A DNA stretch of 64,000 bases, from NCBI RefSeq assembly GCF_030123365.1, contig NZ_CP126107.1:5321501-5385500 (forward strand), read 5' to 3'. Of this stretch, positions 50,460 to 59,861 are shown in pieces. The first letter of the stretch is position 1; each line of letters begins with the position of its first letter. The notes beneath the pieces were generated by a model that was given only the letters and a program-made list of their open reading frames with translations, made no database searches and was not told where the DNA came from. Position numbers and translations under genes: made by a program. The DNA comes from Neobacillus sp. SuZ13 (GTDB taxonomy: Bacteria; Bacillota; Bacilli; Bacillales; Cytobacillaceae).

Positions 50460-53400
50460 GTGAATCGAATTTTCAGGTGGATTATTAGGTCCTTATTTGC
50501 TCCTGTCACTGGAAATGCTGGAGCGGTGGCAAGCACACTTGGTTTTTTCTTAGGGTTTTTGCCTTTAGATACTTTACGAATCCCACTATTGGTGGTTCTC
50601 TCACTTTTGTTACGTCTAAATATCATCGCCTTATTCCTGGGAACGTTGATTCCTATTTTCATTCCGAAAATGAATCATTTACCCATCCTTGATTTAAGTC
50701 GATTAGAAAATACCTGGCTAATTTCGACCATAAAATCGAAAATACAACTTTCACAATCTATTGCACCTGCAGTCCTAGGAGGATTGATTGGTCTTGTTTG
50801 CTACTTTTTCTTCCATTGGTTTTACAATTTAGGGTTGAAAAAAAGAGAGAGAAATCAAGACCATGTTTTTCTTGATCCAGCCAAAAGACGCTGGTCCATT
50901 ATCAAACGAATGAGTGCAGGCTTTGCCGTTTTAATTATTTTAGTGTCGACTATTTTTATCGAAAGCCTTAATACGAACCCAGAGTTTCCAGAACTGCAAC
51001 TAGATAACAGCGCAGCAAAGAGCGGAATTGAGCCAATTAATACAAGTTTCAGTGAGGCTCAGCTCGCCACTCAGGTTCAAAAAACGACACCTTCCCTTGC
51101 TACTCAAAAACAGATCGGGCAGCTGCATCAAAAACAAGAAGTTTATGGTTTTTACGTCGATTGGGACAAAAACAGCCGCACATCTTTTAAAAAGAATATT
51201 GATTCGATTACTACTTTAGTACCGGGGTGGCTGCAGCTTACGCATGGGCTTACCCTTAAAACCAGCACGGACAAGTCGATTGTTGACCAGGCCAAAGCAC
51301 ATAATATAAAGATTCTCCCATTAGTCCATAATTTTAATAATAATAAATGGGATGGCGAAGTTCTTCACCGCTTATTTACAACTCCCGGTGCGCAAGATCT
51401 TTTTATAAAAAAGATGTTGGACTATGTGAGAACTAACAACTTTGATGGAATCAATATCGACTTTGAGGAAATCAATCCAAATGACAAAGACAATTTCACA
51501 AAATTTATGGATAAAGTTTATGAGGCCTTTCATCAAAATGGTCTCATGGTTACACTGGATGTTCCGCCTAACAACAATAGTTTTAACTATGCTGCACTAG
51601 CAACAAATGTAGATCGGATGATTGTCATGATATATGACCAACACCATGCCATGAGTAAACCTGGGCCTGTGGCACCAACTGACTGGGTTGAAGAGAACTT
51701 AAAACAGCTCAATATTCCTTCCGAAAAATTGATTGTAAGTTTGGGAATCTACGGGTACGACTGGGAGGAAAACTCCAATCAGCCCGCCAAAACAATGACG
51801 TTTGACGATATCATGAATTTAGGAATAGGCAACAACCTCCAAATCCATTGGAACAAACAAACAGGAAACCCTTATTTACGATACAAATTAAATGGTAAAA
51901 ACCATACGGTTTGGTTTTTAGATGGGGCTACCTTTTATAATCAAATGCAGACAGCGATTGATCACGGTTCAAAAGGAATAGCGGTTTGGCGCCTCGGTTC
52001 TGAAGATCCTTCCATCTGGAATTACCTGAATAAACCAAAGGAAATTAATGATCCGTCCAATGCCCTTAAAACCTTGGTCAGCCCTCAGCCTGTTCACTTT
52101 ACAGGAGCTGGTGAGATTTTAAAAATTGCTGCTCAATCAAAAAATGGGAACAGAACGATTCACCTGGATGGACAAGGGATGATTCAAAATGAAACGTATG
52201 TTAAATTGCCAAGCCCTATTGTGGTAGAGCGGTATGGTAAACCGTCATCAAAGAAAATTGTCCTTTCCTTTGATGACGGTCCGGATCCAACTTATACACC
52301 ACAAATATTAGATATCTTGGAAAAGAACCATATAAAAGCAACCTTTTTTATCCTCGGTGAGAACGCGACGCAGCATCCACGACTGGTGAAAAAGATGTTT
52401 GAAGATGGTCATGAAATTGGCAACCATACCTTTACCCATCCGAATATTGCAACGATCACACCAGATCAAACAAAGATCGAGCTCAATGCAAATCAGCGTT
52501 TGTATCAAGAAATTACAGGACATTCGATGACCCTTTTCCGTCCGCCGTATGCAGCAGATGGGGAACCAAACACAAAGAGTGAACTGGAGCCAATTTGGCG
52601 AGCTCAGAAAATGGGTTATACGACAGTCGGTGAATTAATTGACTCGGATGATTGGCAAGGACTTTCTAGCAATGAGATTCTCAAGCGGGTATTGAATCAG
52701 CTGCCTGAAGGTAATGTAATTTTAATGCACGATGCTGGCGGTGACCGAACTAACACGGTAAAAGCCTTGCCGATGATAATCAAAGAGCTCAAACAGCGCG
52801 GCTACACATTTACCACCATTGGTGATCTTATTGGAAAAAGTGATAGTCAGATTATGCCGGAAGCTAATCAGGACAACCCTTATTTGGTCTATGACAAGGC
52901 TGTTTTCAAGGTCCTCCAAGGCTGGCACCTAGGATTAAGCTTTCTTTTCTACTCTGCTATCGTGATCGGAATCCTGCGACTAGTTGTCTTTGTTTTCCTT
53001 TCGAGGAAGCAAGTCAAAAGGTATAAAGAGACTGAAATTGACCCTAACTTTACCCCTTATGTCAGTGTCGTGATAGCTGCCTATAACGAGGAAAAAGTTA
53101 TTTGCAAAACCGTCGATTCAATTTTAGCGAGCGATTACCCAGCGTTTGAAATACTGATTGTTGACGATGGATCAAAGGATGATACCGCGGTTGTCGTGCA
53201 AGATACTTATTCAGACCATCCACTCGTCAGATTAATTAAAAAGACCAATGGAGGAAAATCTTCCGCTGTGAATCTTGGGTTTAAAGAAGCGAATGGGGAA
53301 ATCGTGGTGGCACTTGATGCGGATACACTCATCGCTGACAATGCGATTTCATTGCTAGTGAACCATTTTAAAAATGAAAATGTCGCAGCTGTTTCAGGTA

Positions 53401-54152
53401 ATGTAAAAGTCGGCAATAAGGGGAACCTCCTGACAAACTGGCAGCATATCGAATATGTTACCGGCTTTAACCTTGAGAGAAGAGCCTTCGCTGCCCTCAA
53501 TTGCATTACCGTTGTCCCTGGTGCGATCGGCGCTTGGAGAAAGACAGCGGTAGAGGAAGCCGGATACTTTCAAGAAGATACCCTCGCAGAGGATACGGAT
53601 ATCACGCTTACTCTGTTACGCCAGGGGAAAACGATTGAATTTGAAGAAAAGGCGTATGCCTATACAGAAGTGCCGGAAGATCTTAAAAGTCTGGCAAAAC
53701 AGCGTTACCGATGGGTTTATGGAACCTTACAATGCTTATGGAAACATCGCGGGGCTTTATTCAATAAAAAACATAACTCATTAGGTTTTGTCGCCCTTCC
53801 AAACATGTGGCTGTTCCAATATATTTATCAAACCATTTCGCCTATTGCAGATTTATTGTTCATTATTGCCCTTTTTAACCCGCATCCTGAAAAAGCGGCG
53901 ATTGGATTTATCCTATTTTACTTGCTGGATTTCTGTACTTCTCTCTATGCGTTTCGATTGGAAAAAGAAAGTCCAAAGCCGCTCGGTTCATTGTTCCTAC
54001 AACGAATCTTGTACAAACAGCTGATGACCTATGTGGTGATAAAATCGATCTTCTCAGCCATCAAGGGTGTAACCGTTGGCTGGGGTAAATTAAAGCGCAA
54101 AGGCAATGTAACGCAGGATACTTCTATTGTGAAGATGAATGAAAATATGTAA
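50460..54152 (+). CDS. Fused GH18 - NodB deacetylase - GT2 exopolysaccharide enzyme
   Basis: A 1230-residue multi-domain protein. Residues 1-75 resemble DUF2062, and helices lie near 95-120 and 155-175. A GH18 domain (about 225-520) has DGINIDFEE (329-337) with the catalytic Glu336 intact; the middle Asp of DxxDxDxE is Asn332. A NodB domain (about 595-780) has FDDGPD (604-609) and the metal motif HTFTHPN. A family 2 glycosyltransferase domain (about 865-1095) has DAD (953-955) and QRYRW (1081-1085), then membrane helices to about 1210. The set (hydrolase, deacetylase, polymerase) mirrors PgaB plus PgaC of poly-N-acetylglucosamine synthesis in one chain. GTG 50460 has GGAGGA upstream. Confidence 0.88.
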   Translation: MNRIFRWIIRSLFAPVTGNAGAVASTLGFFLGFLPLDTLRIPLLVVLSLLLRLNIIALFLGTLIPIFIPKMNHLPILDLSRLENTWLISTIKSKIQLSQSIAPAVLGGLIGLVCYFFFHWFYNLGLKKRERNQDHVFLDPAKRRWSIIKRMSAGFAVLIILVSTIFIESLNTNPEFPELQLDNSAAKSGIEPINTSFSEAQLATQVQKTTPSLATQKQIGQLHQKQEVYGFYVDWDKNSRTSFKKNIDSITTLVPGWLQLTHGLTLKTSTDKSIVDQAKAHNIKILPLVHNFNNNKWDGEVLHRLFTTPGAQDLFIKKMLDYVRTNNFDGINIDFEEINPNDKDNFTKFMDKVYEAFHQNGLMVTLDVPPNNNSFNYAALATNVDRMIVMIYDQHHAMSKPGPVAPTDWVEENLKQLNIPSEKLIVSLGIYGYDWEENSNQPAKTMTFDDIMNLGIGNNLQIHWNKQTGNPYLRYKLNGKNHTVWFLDGATFYNQMQTAIDHGSKGIAVWRLGSEDPSIWNYLNKPKEINDPSNALKTLVSPQPVHFTGAGEILKIAAQSKNGNRTIHLDGQGMIQNETYVKLPSPIVVERYGKPSSKKIVLSFDDGPDPTYTPQILDILEKNHIKATFFILGENATQHPRLVKKMFEDGHEIGNHTFTHPNIATITPDQTKIELNANQRLYQEITGHSMTLFRPPYAADGEPNTKSELEPIWRAQKMGYTTVGELIDSDDWQGLSSNEILKRVLNQLPEGNVILMHDAGGDRTNTVKALPMIIKELKQRGYTFTTIGDLIGKSDSQIMPEANQDNPYLVYDKAVFKVLQGWHLGLSFLFYSAIVIGILRLVVFVFLSRKQVKRYKETEIDPNFTPYVSVVIAAYNEEKVICKTVDSILASDYPAFEILIVDDGSKDDTAVVVQDTYSDHPLVRLIKKTNGGKSSAVNLGFKEANGEIVVALDADTLIADNAISLLVNHFKNENVAAVSGNVKVGNKGNLLTNWQHIEYVTGFNLERRAFAALNCITVVPGAIGAWRKTAVEEAGYFQEDTLAEDTDITLTLLRQGKTIEFEEKAYAYTEVPEDLKSLAKQRYRWVYGTLQCLWKHRGALFNKKHNSLGFVALPNMWLFQYIYQTISPIADLLFIIALFNPHPEKAAIGFILFYLLDFCTSLYAFRLEKESPKPLGSLFLQRILYKQLMTYVVIKSIFSAIKGVTVGWGKLKRKGNVTQDTSIVKMNENM

Positions 54153-54159
54153 AGACCGG

Positions 54160-54192
54160 TCTTTCCCATTTGGGGGAAGGCCTTTTTTTTAT
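54160..54192 (+). terminator. Intrinsic terminator after the fusion gene
   Basis: GGTCTTTCCC / GGGGAAGGCC hairpin followed by eight T. Confidence 0.83.
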
Positions 54193-54235
54193 AGGAAAGC
54201 GGCGCGTCTTGACTAGGGACAACCGACTGTTAAAA

Positions 54236-54271
54236 AAACAAACGGATCACCATCTGTTGGTGACCCGTGTG
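54236..54271 (-). terminator. Intrinsic terminator after the Thr-rich gene
   Basis: Minus-strand CGGGTCACC / GGTGATCCG hairpin followed by TTTGTTTTTTT. Confidence 0.83.
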
Positions 54272-54277
54272 GGAGAA

Positions 54278-55009
54278 TTACATTTTATTTACGTTGTTTT
54301 CTTTTTTATCCTTACGACTCGCTGCCCTTTCTTTTGCGGCTTGAGAAACTGCTTGTCCACGGTTGGTTTTTGTTGCGGTTGCGGTTTTTTTTGTAGTTGC
54401 AGTAGTTGCCTTAGAATTGGGCTTCGCAGCTGTAGTCGTAGGTGTTGTTGGTTTTATGCTTGCTGCTGGTTTCGTTGATGTAGCTGGCTTTGTGCTTGTC
54501 ACCGGTTTTGTTGCTGTTGCAGGCTTTGTGCTTGTTGCCGGTTTTGTGGATGCTGAAGTCTTTGTGTTTGTACTTGTTGTATTCGTTCTAGGCTTTGTTA
54601 CTGTGCTTGTTGTTGTAGTTCTCGGTTTAGTGGTTGTAGTCGTTGTTGTCGGTGCTTTTGCACTTTTCACTGATACGGTTGTTGCAACGGGTGTTGGTGT
54701 TTCACTGGTTGTAGTTTTATAGCTGAGTTTTTTCGTATTTGATTGAACGGCTGTTGCAGCCAGATTGCTATTTTTTAAAGATACTTGGGTAACGGCATTA
54801 CCATGGTCTTTTACATTCGTTGTTGGTTTCGGAATGTTTTTTTCTACTTGTTTTATAACATCCGCTTTTTCCCTGTCCGCTGATATAGGTAAAGCAATCT
54901 CCTTGGCTAATCGTTTAAGAGGTTGCTCAGCCAACAAAGCGTTGGCGACAGAAAACGTAACAGCTCCCGCTACTACCATGGCAAGGGCACCCTTGGATAT
55001 TTTTTTCAT
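54278..55009 (-). CDS. Secreted Thr/Pro/Ala/Lys-rich repetitive protein
   Basis: A 243-residue protein with a signal peptide (about 1-27). The middle (about 100-210) is low complexity: poly-Thr runs and repeats of the TKPATS and TKPRT type. The C-terminus is basic (SQAAKERAASRKDKKEN). The repeats look like a spacer, or an O-glycosylated wall-spanning region, but no anchor motif or folded domain is seen. It converges on the exopolysaccharide enzyme. Function unknown. The repeats predict length variation between strains. Confidence 0.75.
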   Translation of the reverse strand: MKKISKGALAMVVAGAVTFSVANALLAEQPLKRLAKEIALPISADREKADVIKQVEKNIPKPTTNVKDHGNAVTQVSLKNSNLAATAVQSNTKKLSYKTTTSETPTPVATTVSVKSAKAPTTTTTTTKPRTTTTSTVTKPRTNTTSTNTKTSASTKPATSTKPATATKPVTSTKPATSTKPAASIKPTTPTTTAAKPNSKATTATTKKTATATKTNRGQAVSQAAKERAASRKDKKENNVNKM

Positions 55010-55162
55010 GTTATTCCCCTCGTGTACTTTTTTGTGAATTCATATCAATATTATTCGAACAAGCCCAAATGTCTTATGGGGGTAGCCAGAATTTTACGAT
55101 TCTATTAAAATGGCTTTTACTTTTTAAAAAATAACCAAATTGAAAAAAGTGAAAGATTCTAT

Positions 55163-55217
55163 TTGACAAAACAATAGGTTTTATATAATAATAGTTACTG
55201 AATTAGAATTAATCTAA
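55163..55217 (+). promoter_or_regulatory. ahpC promoter with PerR-like box
   Basis: TTGACA (55163-55168) and TATAAT (55184-55189), spaced 15 bp, are followed by TTAGAATTAATCTAA (55203-55217), which matches the PerR consensus TTATAATNATTATAA at 11 of 14 fixed positions and has perfect TTAGA/TCTAA arms. Its place just downstream of the -10 fits repression of ahpCF by PerR. Confidence 0.68.
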
Positions 55218-55266
55218 TTTAATAAATTATATAAAATAGATATCCATACTTAGGAGGAAACTGATT

Positions 55267-55830
55267 ATGTCATTAATAGGAAAAGAAGTAAAACCATTCA
55301 CAGCAAAAGCGTACCACAACGGAGATTTCATCACTGTAAGCGAAGAAAACTTTAAAGGTAAATGGAGTGTCGTTTGCTTTTACCCAGCAGATTTTACATT
55401 CGTATGCCCTACCGAACTAGAAGACTTGCAAAATGAATATGCAACGTTGAAAGATCTAGGTGTAGAAGTATATTCCGTTTCAACAGATACGCATTTTACA
55501 CATAAAGCATGGCACGATAACTCAGAAACGATTAGCAAAATCGAATATATTATGATTGGCGATCCATCACAAAAGATCTCTCGCAACTTTGATGTACTAG
55601 ACGAAGAAGAAGGTCTTGCACAACGCGGTACTTTTATCATCGATCCTGAAGGTGTAGTACAAGCTGTTGAAATTAATGCAGACGGAATCGGCCGTGATGC
55701 AAGCACTCTTGTTAATAAAATTAAGGCAGCACAGTATGTTCGCAGCAATCCAGGTGAAGTTTGCCCGGCTAAATGGCAAGAAGGTTCAGCAACACTTAAA
55801 CCAAGCCTTGACCTTGTAGGAAAAATTTAA
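55267..55830 (+). CDS. ahpC: Alkyl hydroperoxide reductase subunit C (2-Cys peroxiredoxin)
   Basis: A 187-residue AhpC. The peroxidatic Cys47 is in DFTFVCPTEL and the resolving Cys166 in GEVCPAKW. It reduces hydrogen peroxide and organic peroxides and is re-reduced by AhpF, encoded 8 bp downstream. AGGAGG precedes ATG 55267. A PerR-like site in the promoter predicts induction by peroxide. Confidence 0.97.
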   Translation: MSLIGKEVKPFTAKAYHNGDFITVSEENFKGKWSVVCFYPADFTFVCPTELEDLQNEYATLKDLGVEVYSVSTDTHFTHKAWHDNSETISKIEYIMIGDPSQKISRNFDVLDEEEGLAQRGTFIIDPEGVVQAVEINADGIGRDASTLVNKIKAAQYVRSNPGEVCPAKWQEGSATLKPSLDLVGKI

Positions 55831-55838
55831 GGAGTACG

Positions 55839-57374
55839 ATGTTCATGTTACTAGATGCAGATATTAAAGCACAGTTATCCCAATATCTTAATATGATGGA
55901 GGGTGACATCCTCGTCAAAGTTAGCGCTGGATCCGATGAAGTATCTCGGGACATGTTGCTTTTAGTAGAAGAATTGGCTGCGATGTCTTCTTACATTAAG
56001 GTTGAAAAAACAGAACTAGAGAGAACACCTAGCTTTAGTGTAAATCGTATCGGCGAAGATACAGGCATAACTTTTGCTGGTATTCCTCTAGGACACGAAT
56101 TTACTTCGTTAGTGTTGGCTCTATTGCAAGTAAGCGGAAGAGCCCCGAAGGTTGATCAAAACGTCATTGATCAAATCAAAGCGATTAAAGGTGACTATTA
56201 CTTTGAATCCTATATCAGTTTAACTTGCCACAATTGCCCTGACGTGGTTCAAGCATTGAACATTATGAGCATTTTAAATCCTGGCATTTCTCACACCATG
56301 ATTGACGGCGCAGCCTACAAAGAAGAAGTGGAAAGCAAAAACATCATGGCGGTACCAACTGTTTTCCTTAATGGGGAATCATTCGGCAGCGGCCGTATGA
56401 CACTTGAAGAAATCCTTGCCAAGATGGGCAACGGAACAGATGCAGCAGAGCTTTCCGATAAGGAACCATTTGATGTCCTTGTGATCGGGGGCGGCCCTGC
56501 TGGTGCCAGTGCGGCTATTTATGCAGCACGTAAAGGCATCCGCACAGGTATTGTGGCGGAAAGATTTGGCGGCCAGGTTATGGACACCATGGGTATTGAG
56601 AACTTTATCGGTACGAAATATACAGAAGGTCCTAAATTAGCGGCAAGTCTTGAAGAACATGTCAAAGAGTACAATGTTGATGTGATGAATTTACAGCGTG
56701 CAAAGCGTCTAGAGAAGAAGGATTTTATTGCCGTCGAACTCGAAAACGGGGCTATTTTAAGAAGTAAAACAGTCATTCTATCAACAGGTGCCCGCTGGCG
56801 TAATATTGGTGTTCCTGGCGAAACCGAGTTCAAGAACAAAGGTGTCGCCTACTGTCCGCATTGTGATGGTCCATTGTTTGCAGGAAAAGACGTCGCTGTT
56901 ATTGGCGGTGGCAATTCTGGTATTGAAGCTGCCATTGACCTCGCAGGCATTGTCAATCATGTAACTGTTCTTGAGTTTGCGCCAGAGCTGAAAGCTGATT
57001 CTGTCCTGCAAGACCGTCTTTACAGCCTGCCTAATGTAACGGTTATAAAGAATGCTCAAACAAAAGAAATTACCGGTACTGACAAAGTAAACGGAATTTC
57101 TTATATTGACCGTGAAACAGGCTTAGTGCATCACGTTGAACTGCAAGGTGTGTTTGTACAGATTGGTCTTGTACCGAATACAGATTGGCTAGGCGAAACC
57201 GTTGAACGGACTCGCTTTGGTGAGATCATTGTTGATAAGCATGGAGCAACCACCATTCCTGGCGTGTTTGCGGCGGGCGATTGTACGGATAGTGCCTATA
57301 AACAAATCATCATTTCGATGGGATCAGGTGCTACTGCAGCTTTAGGTGCATTTGATTACCTTATCCGTAATTAA
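55839..57374 (+). CDS. ahpF: Alkyl hydroperoxide reductase subunit F
   Basis: A 511-residue flavoprotein disulfide reductase. The N-terminal tandem thioredoxin-fold region (about 1-200) has the CHNCP redox site near residue 129. The thioredoxin-reductase-like part has FAD motif VIGGGPAGASAAIYAARKG, the CPHCDG redox centre, the NAD(P)H motif VIGGGNSGIEAAIDLAG and the FAD-binding GVFAAGDCTD. It passes electrons from NADH to AhpC. AAGGAG precedes it; ATG 55839 is used here, but ATG 55845 fits relatives slightly better. A terminator follows. Confidence 0.96.
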   Translation: MFMLLDADIKAQLSQYLNMMEGDILVKVSAGSDEVSRDMLLLVEELAAMSSYIKVEKTELERTPSFSVNRIGEDTGITFAGIPLGHEFTSLVLALLQVSGRAPKVDQNVIDQIKAIKGDYYFESYISLTCHNCPDVVQALNIMSILNPGISHTMIDGAAYKEEVESKNIMAVPTVFLNGESFGSGRMTLEEILAKMGNGTDAAELSDKEPFDVLVIGGGPAGASAAIYAARKGIRTGIVAERFGGQVMDTMGIENFIGTKYTEGPKLAASLEEHVKEYNVDVMNLQRAKRLEKKDFIAVELENGAILRSKTVILSTGARWRNIGVPGETEFKNKGVAYCPHCDGPLFAGKDVAVIGGGNSGIEAAIDLAGIVNHVTVLEFAPELKADSVLQDRLYSLPNVTVIKNAQTKEITGTDKVNGISYIDRETGLVHHVELQGVFVQIGLVPNTDWLGETVERTRFGEIIVDKHGATTIPGVFAAGDCTDSAYKQIIISMGSGATAALGAFDYLIRN

Positions 57375-57384
57375 TTTCTAAACG

Positions 57385-57413
57385 AAGGGAATTGGCTGAA
57401 TCCAATTCCCTTT
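57385..57413 (+). terminator. Intrinsic terminator after ahpF
   Basis: AGGGAATTGG / CCAATTCCCT hairpin followed by TTCCTTTTG. Confidence 0.83.
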
Positions 57414-57434
57414 CCTTTTGAAAAATCTATCAAA

Positions 57435-58214
57435 CTATCTTGTCGTATTCGGCAGTATATTTCTCGCTTTTTTAATAAAGACAAATGATAATAACCCGAT
57501 AATTGCCATATATAACTCAATCACCCATAGGTTTTTAAAATGTCCTGTTTGGAAGAATGCGAGTGGGAAGTCAATTGTTGCATGAATGAGAATTGCATAA
57601 ATTACATAGGAAAATTTCTTTTTGACGACTGCTATTAATACCAATAAACTAAAAGCAATTTGCAGGAATACAGCAAAAAATCGCTCCAAACTGCCTAATA
57701 AATAAAAGGAAACCCCTTGATTTACTATCGTTTCTTTCAAACCTGCCAACTGATCAGCTGGAATACTCCCTGCTAAGGTTGACTCAAAAGTCCCCGAATT
57801 AATCATAAAAGCGAAGATCATGTTTTGCACAACCGTCATTAGCACCAACAAAACCGCTTCAGTACCGCCCCAGCCAATTCCAAACGAGATTCCCCCTTTG
57901 TAATCATGGAACTTTTTCAGAAGCCAAATAAATAATAGAAACCGTCCCAGTTCTTCAAATAAGCCTGCTGCCATGCCGCCGTATAATCCAAATAACCATG
58001 GATAGTCCGCATAATTTGGAAAGTTTGTGATGACAACTACATGCAATACTTTTTCTAAAATCTGTGTTGCGACAACAAACCCAATCGCACCAATGATCAC
58101 CGGCTTTACAGCAATCCCCGTTTTCTTTCTATAAACCACAATCAATCCGACAAATAAACTAATTGAAACCACAATAGGGATAAACATCGAAATAATCGTT
58201 GCCGTACTTACCAT
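57435..58214 (-). CDS. YhfC-family intramembrane protease-like protein
   Basis: A 259-residue membrane protein with about eight helices, of the YhfC family within the CPBP/Abi superfamily. The candidate active-site motifs are GLFEELGRFLLF (Glu-Glu-x-x-Arg), GGTEAVLLVL and HATIDFPLAFF. A Fur/PerR-like palindrome lies 34 bp upstream. The role is probably membrane proteolysis or protection, but the substrate is unknown. Expression may respond to iron. Confidence 0.83.
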   Translation of the reverse strand: MVSTATIISMFIPIVVSISLFVGLIVVYRKKTGIAVKPVIIGAIGFVVATQILEKVLHVVVITNFPNYADYPWLFGLYGGMAAGLFEELGRFLLFIWLLKKFHDYKGGISFGIGWGGTEAVLLVLMTVVQNMIFAFMINSGTFESTLAGSIPADQLAGLKETIVNQGVSFYLLGSLERFFAVFLQIAFSLLVLIAVVKKKFSYVIYAILIHATIDFPLAFFQTGHFKNLWVIELYMAIIGLLSFVFIKKARNILPNTTR

Positions 58215-58247
58215 TTATATCTCCCCTTTTTTTATATCTGTTAACTT

Positions 58248-58279
58248 AATTATTATCATTCTTAATAATGATAATAATT
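58248..58279 (-). promoter_or_regulatory. Fur/PerR-like palindrome upstream of the yhfC-like gene
   Basis: AATTATTATCATT (58248-58260) and AATGATAATAATT (58267-58279) form a perfect 13-bp inverted repeat with a 6-nt centre. The arms contain TTATCA/TGATAA blocks, but their order is outward-facing rather than the standard 7-1-7 arrangement. Confidence 0.5.
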
Positions 58280-58372
58280 TGGATGTCATTTACTGTCAAT
58301 ACTTTTTGAAAAATTCCGAAGTGAAAAAACAAAATCAAAAACTTTTAAAGGAAAAGGCGGCTTAAGTACTTG

Positions 58373-58672
58373 TGATGACCAAAACTCCTGAAGATAGAAG
58401 TAGAAATAGTCATCATGTAGCCCATGATGACCAAACTCCCGCAAGTTTGAAGAAGGAATGGTCATCATCATGGCAATGATGACCAATCCCCCGCAAAATT
58501 GAAGAAGCAATGGTCATCATCATGCCCATGATGACCAATCCCCTGCAAGATAAAAGTAGAAACGGTCATCATCAAGCCAATGATGACCAAACTCCCGCAA
58601 GATTGAAGCAAAAATGGTTATCATCATACACATAATGACAAAAACCCCGCAAAAATGATGCGGGGCGTGACA
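58373..58672. repeat. 52-bp tandem repeat array, five units plus a sixth diverged
   Basis: Starts of TGATGACCAAA-type units lie at 58373, 58425, 58477, 58529, 58581 and 58633, exactly 52 bp apart. Each unit reads TGATGACCAA(A)CTCCCGCAAG...TGGTCATCATCA, so TGATGACCA and TGGTCATCA form an inverted repeat within every unit. Because 52 is not divisible by 3, it cannot encode a repeated protein. The last unit ends in the nupC terminator. It fills the gap 58280-58684. Confidence 0.93.
58640..58665 (-). terminator. Intrinsic terminator after nupC
   Basis: CCCCGC / GCGGGG hairpin followed on the minus strand by TTTTTG. It lies within the last unit of the 52-bp repeat array, 20 bp past the nupC stop. 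Confidence 0.85.
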
Positions 58673-58684
58673 GTGTACGTTAGA

Positions 58685-59860
58685 TTATAAGAACAAACCT
58701 ACAATAGTTCCAGTTAAGACTGAACCCATTGTTGCAACTAACAAAACCTTTAAACCAACCTTAGCTAATTCACTTGCCTTTTCATTATTGATAGCCTGTA
58801 CCGTTCCTAAGATAATTCCAATTGAAGAGAAGTTAGCAAACGATACCAAGAATGCTGAGACGATACCTACAGTCTTATGAGACATATGAGGGATCATTTT
58901 CATAAAGTCTAACATAGCTACAAATTCGTTAGCTGCTACCTTCGTACCCATGACTGAGCCAGCTCTAACAATCTCACTTGAAGGAATACCCATTATCCAA
59001 GCGATTGGAGCGAATACATATCCAAGTACGCCAGTGAAAGAAATACCGAAGATTGAAGTGAAAATCCAGTTAACAGCCGCGATCAATCCTACATAAGTAA
59101 TCAGCATAGCGCCTACGATTAAGGCCGTCTTTCCACCAAGCAATGTCCAGTTACCGATTGCTTCAAAAAGAGACTTCTCAGGAATCATTCCCTTAATATC
59201 GATTTCTTCATCTTCCTCTTTCCTTACAGGACAGACAATCGTTGATAGGATAAGTCCAGAGAATACGTTAATTGGTAATGCAACCAATACATACTCCGCA
59301 GGAATCATTTGCATATAAGCACCCAGGATTGAACAACTTACCGCAACAAGTGAAGAAGTAACAACAACAAACAAGCGGTTTCCAGAAAGACTAGGTATGA
59401 ATGACTTAACAGAAAGGATTGCGGAAGTATCACCAAATACCATAGAATTCACCGCAACAAATGATTCAACCTTTGGAAGACCAGTTATTTTACTTACTGC
59501 ACCACCAATGTATTTAATCGCCAATGGCAATATTCTTGAATAAGTTAAGATACCTAGTAAAGCGGTTACGAATACAATCATCATTAGAACATTGACAAAG
59601 AATAAATTCTTTCCTGCAAGATCACCGAAAACAAATGAGATCCCGTCATTCCCGAAAGATAGAACTTTGTTAAAGCCATCTACGATCTTGTGCAGAACTT
59701 TTTGACCAATTGAAGTATTAAGCATAAACCAGGCAATTAACAACTGAACGACTGCCATGATACCAATTGCACGATAGTTGATGTTTTTCTTATCGTTTGA
59801 CATGAACCATGCAATACCTAATAGAATAAGGATTCCAACAATTCCAATTATTATTGACAT
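58685..59860 (-). CDS. nupC: Concentrative nucleoside transporter (NupC-like)
   Basis: A 391-residue CNT-family transporter that imports nucleosides with protons or sodium. Visible family features are GKVESF-type FVAVNSMVFGDTSAILSVKSF, the LGAYMQMIPAEYVLVALP region, GSVMGTKVAANEFVAMLDF, and VSAFLVSFANFSSIGIILG. About nine to ten helices are predicted. Its ATG is one base past the amiS stop, with GGAGGT inside the last amiS codons, so translation is coupled. A cre site upstream of amiS predicts glucose repression. Confidence 0.94.
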   Translation of the reverse strand: MSIIIGIVGILILLGIAWFMSNDKKNINYRAIGIMAVVQLLIAWFMLNTSIGQKVLHKIVDGFNKVLSFGNDGISFVFGDLAGKNLFFVNVLMMIVFVTALLGILTYSRILPLAIKYIGGAVSKITGLPKVESFVAVNSMVFGDTSAILSVKSFIPSLSGNRLFVVVTSSLVAVSCSILGAYMQMIPAEYVLVALPINVFSGLILSTIVCPVRKEEDEEIDIKGMIPEKSLFEAIGNWTLLGGKTALIVGAMLITYVGLIAAVNWIFTSIFGISFTGVLGYVFAPIAWIMGIPSSEIVRAGSVMGTKVAANEFVAMLDFMKMIPHMSHKTVGIVSAFLVSFANFSSIGIILGTVQAINNEKASELAKVGLKVLLVATMGSVLTGTIVGLFL

Positions 59861-59861
59861 A

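Noticed and set aside
54363..54722. Val-rich plus-strand frame opposite the Thr-rich gene
   Set aside because: It is the reverse complement of Thr/Pro/Lys repeats, giving a low-complexity Val/Phe/Gly product.
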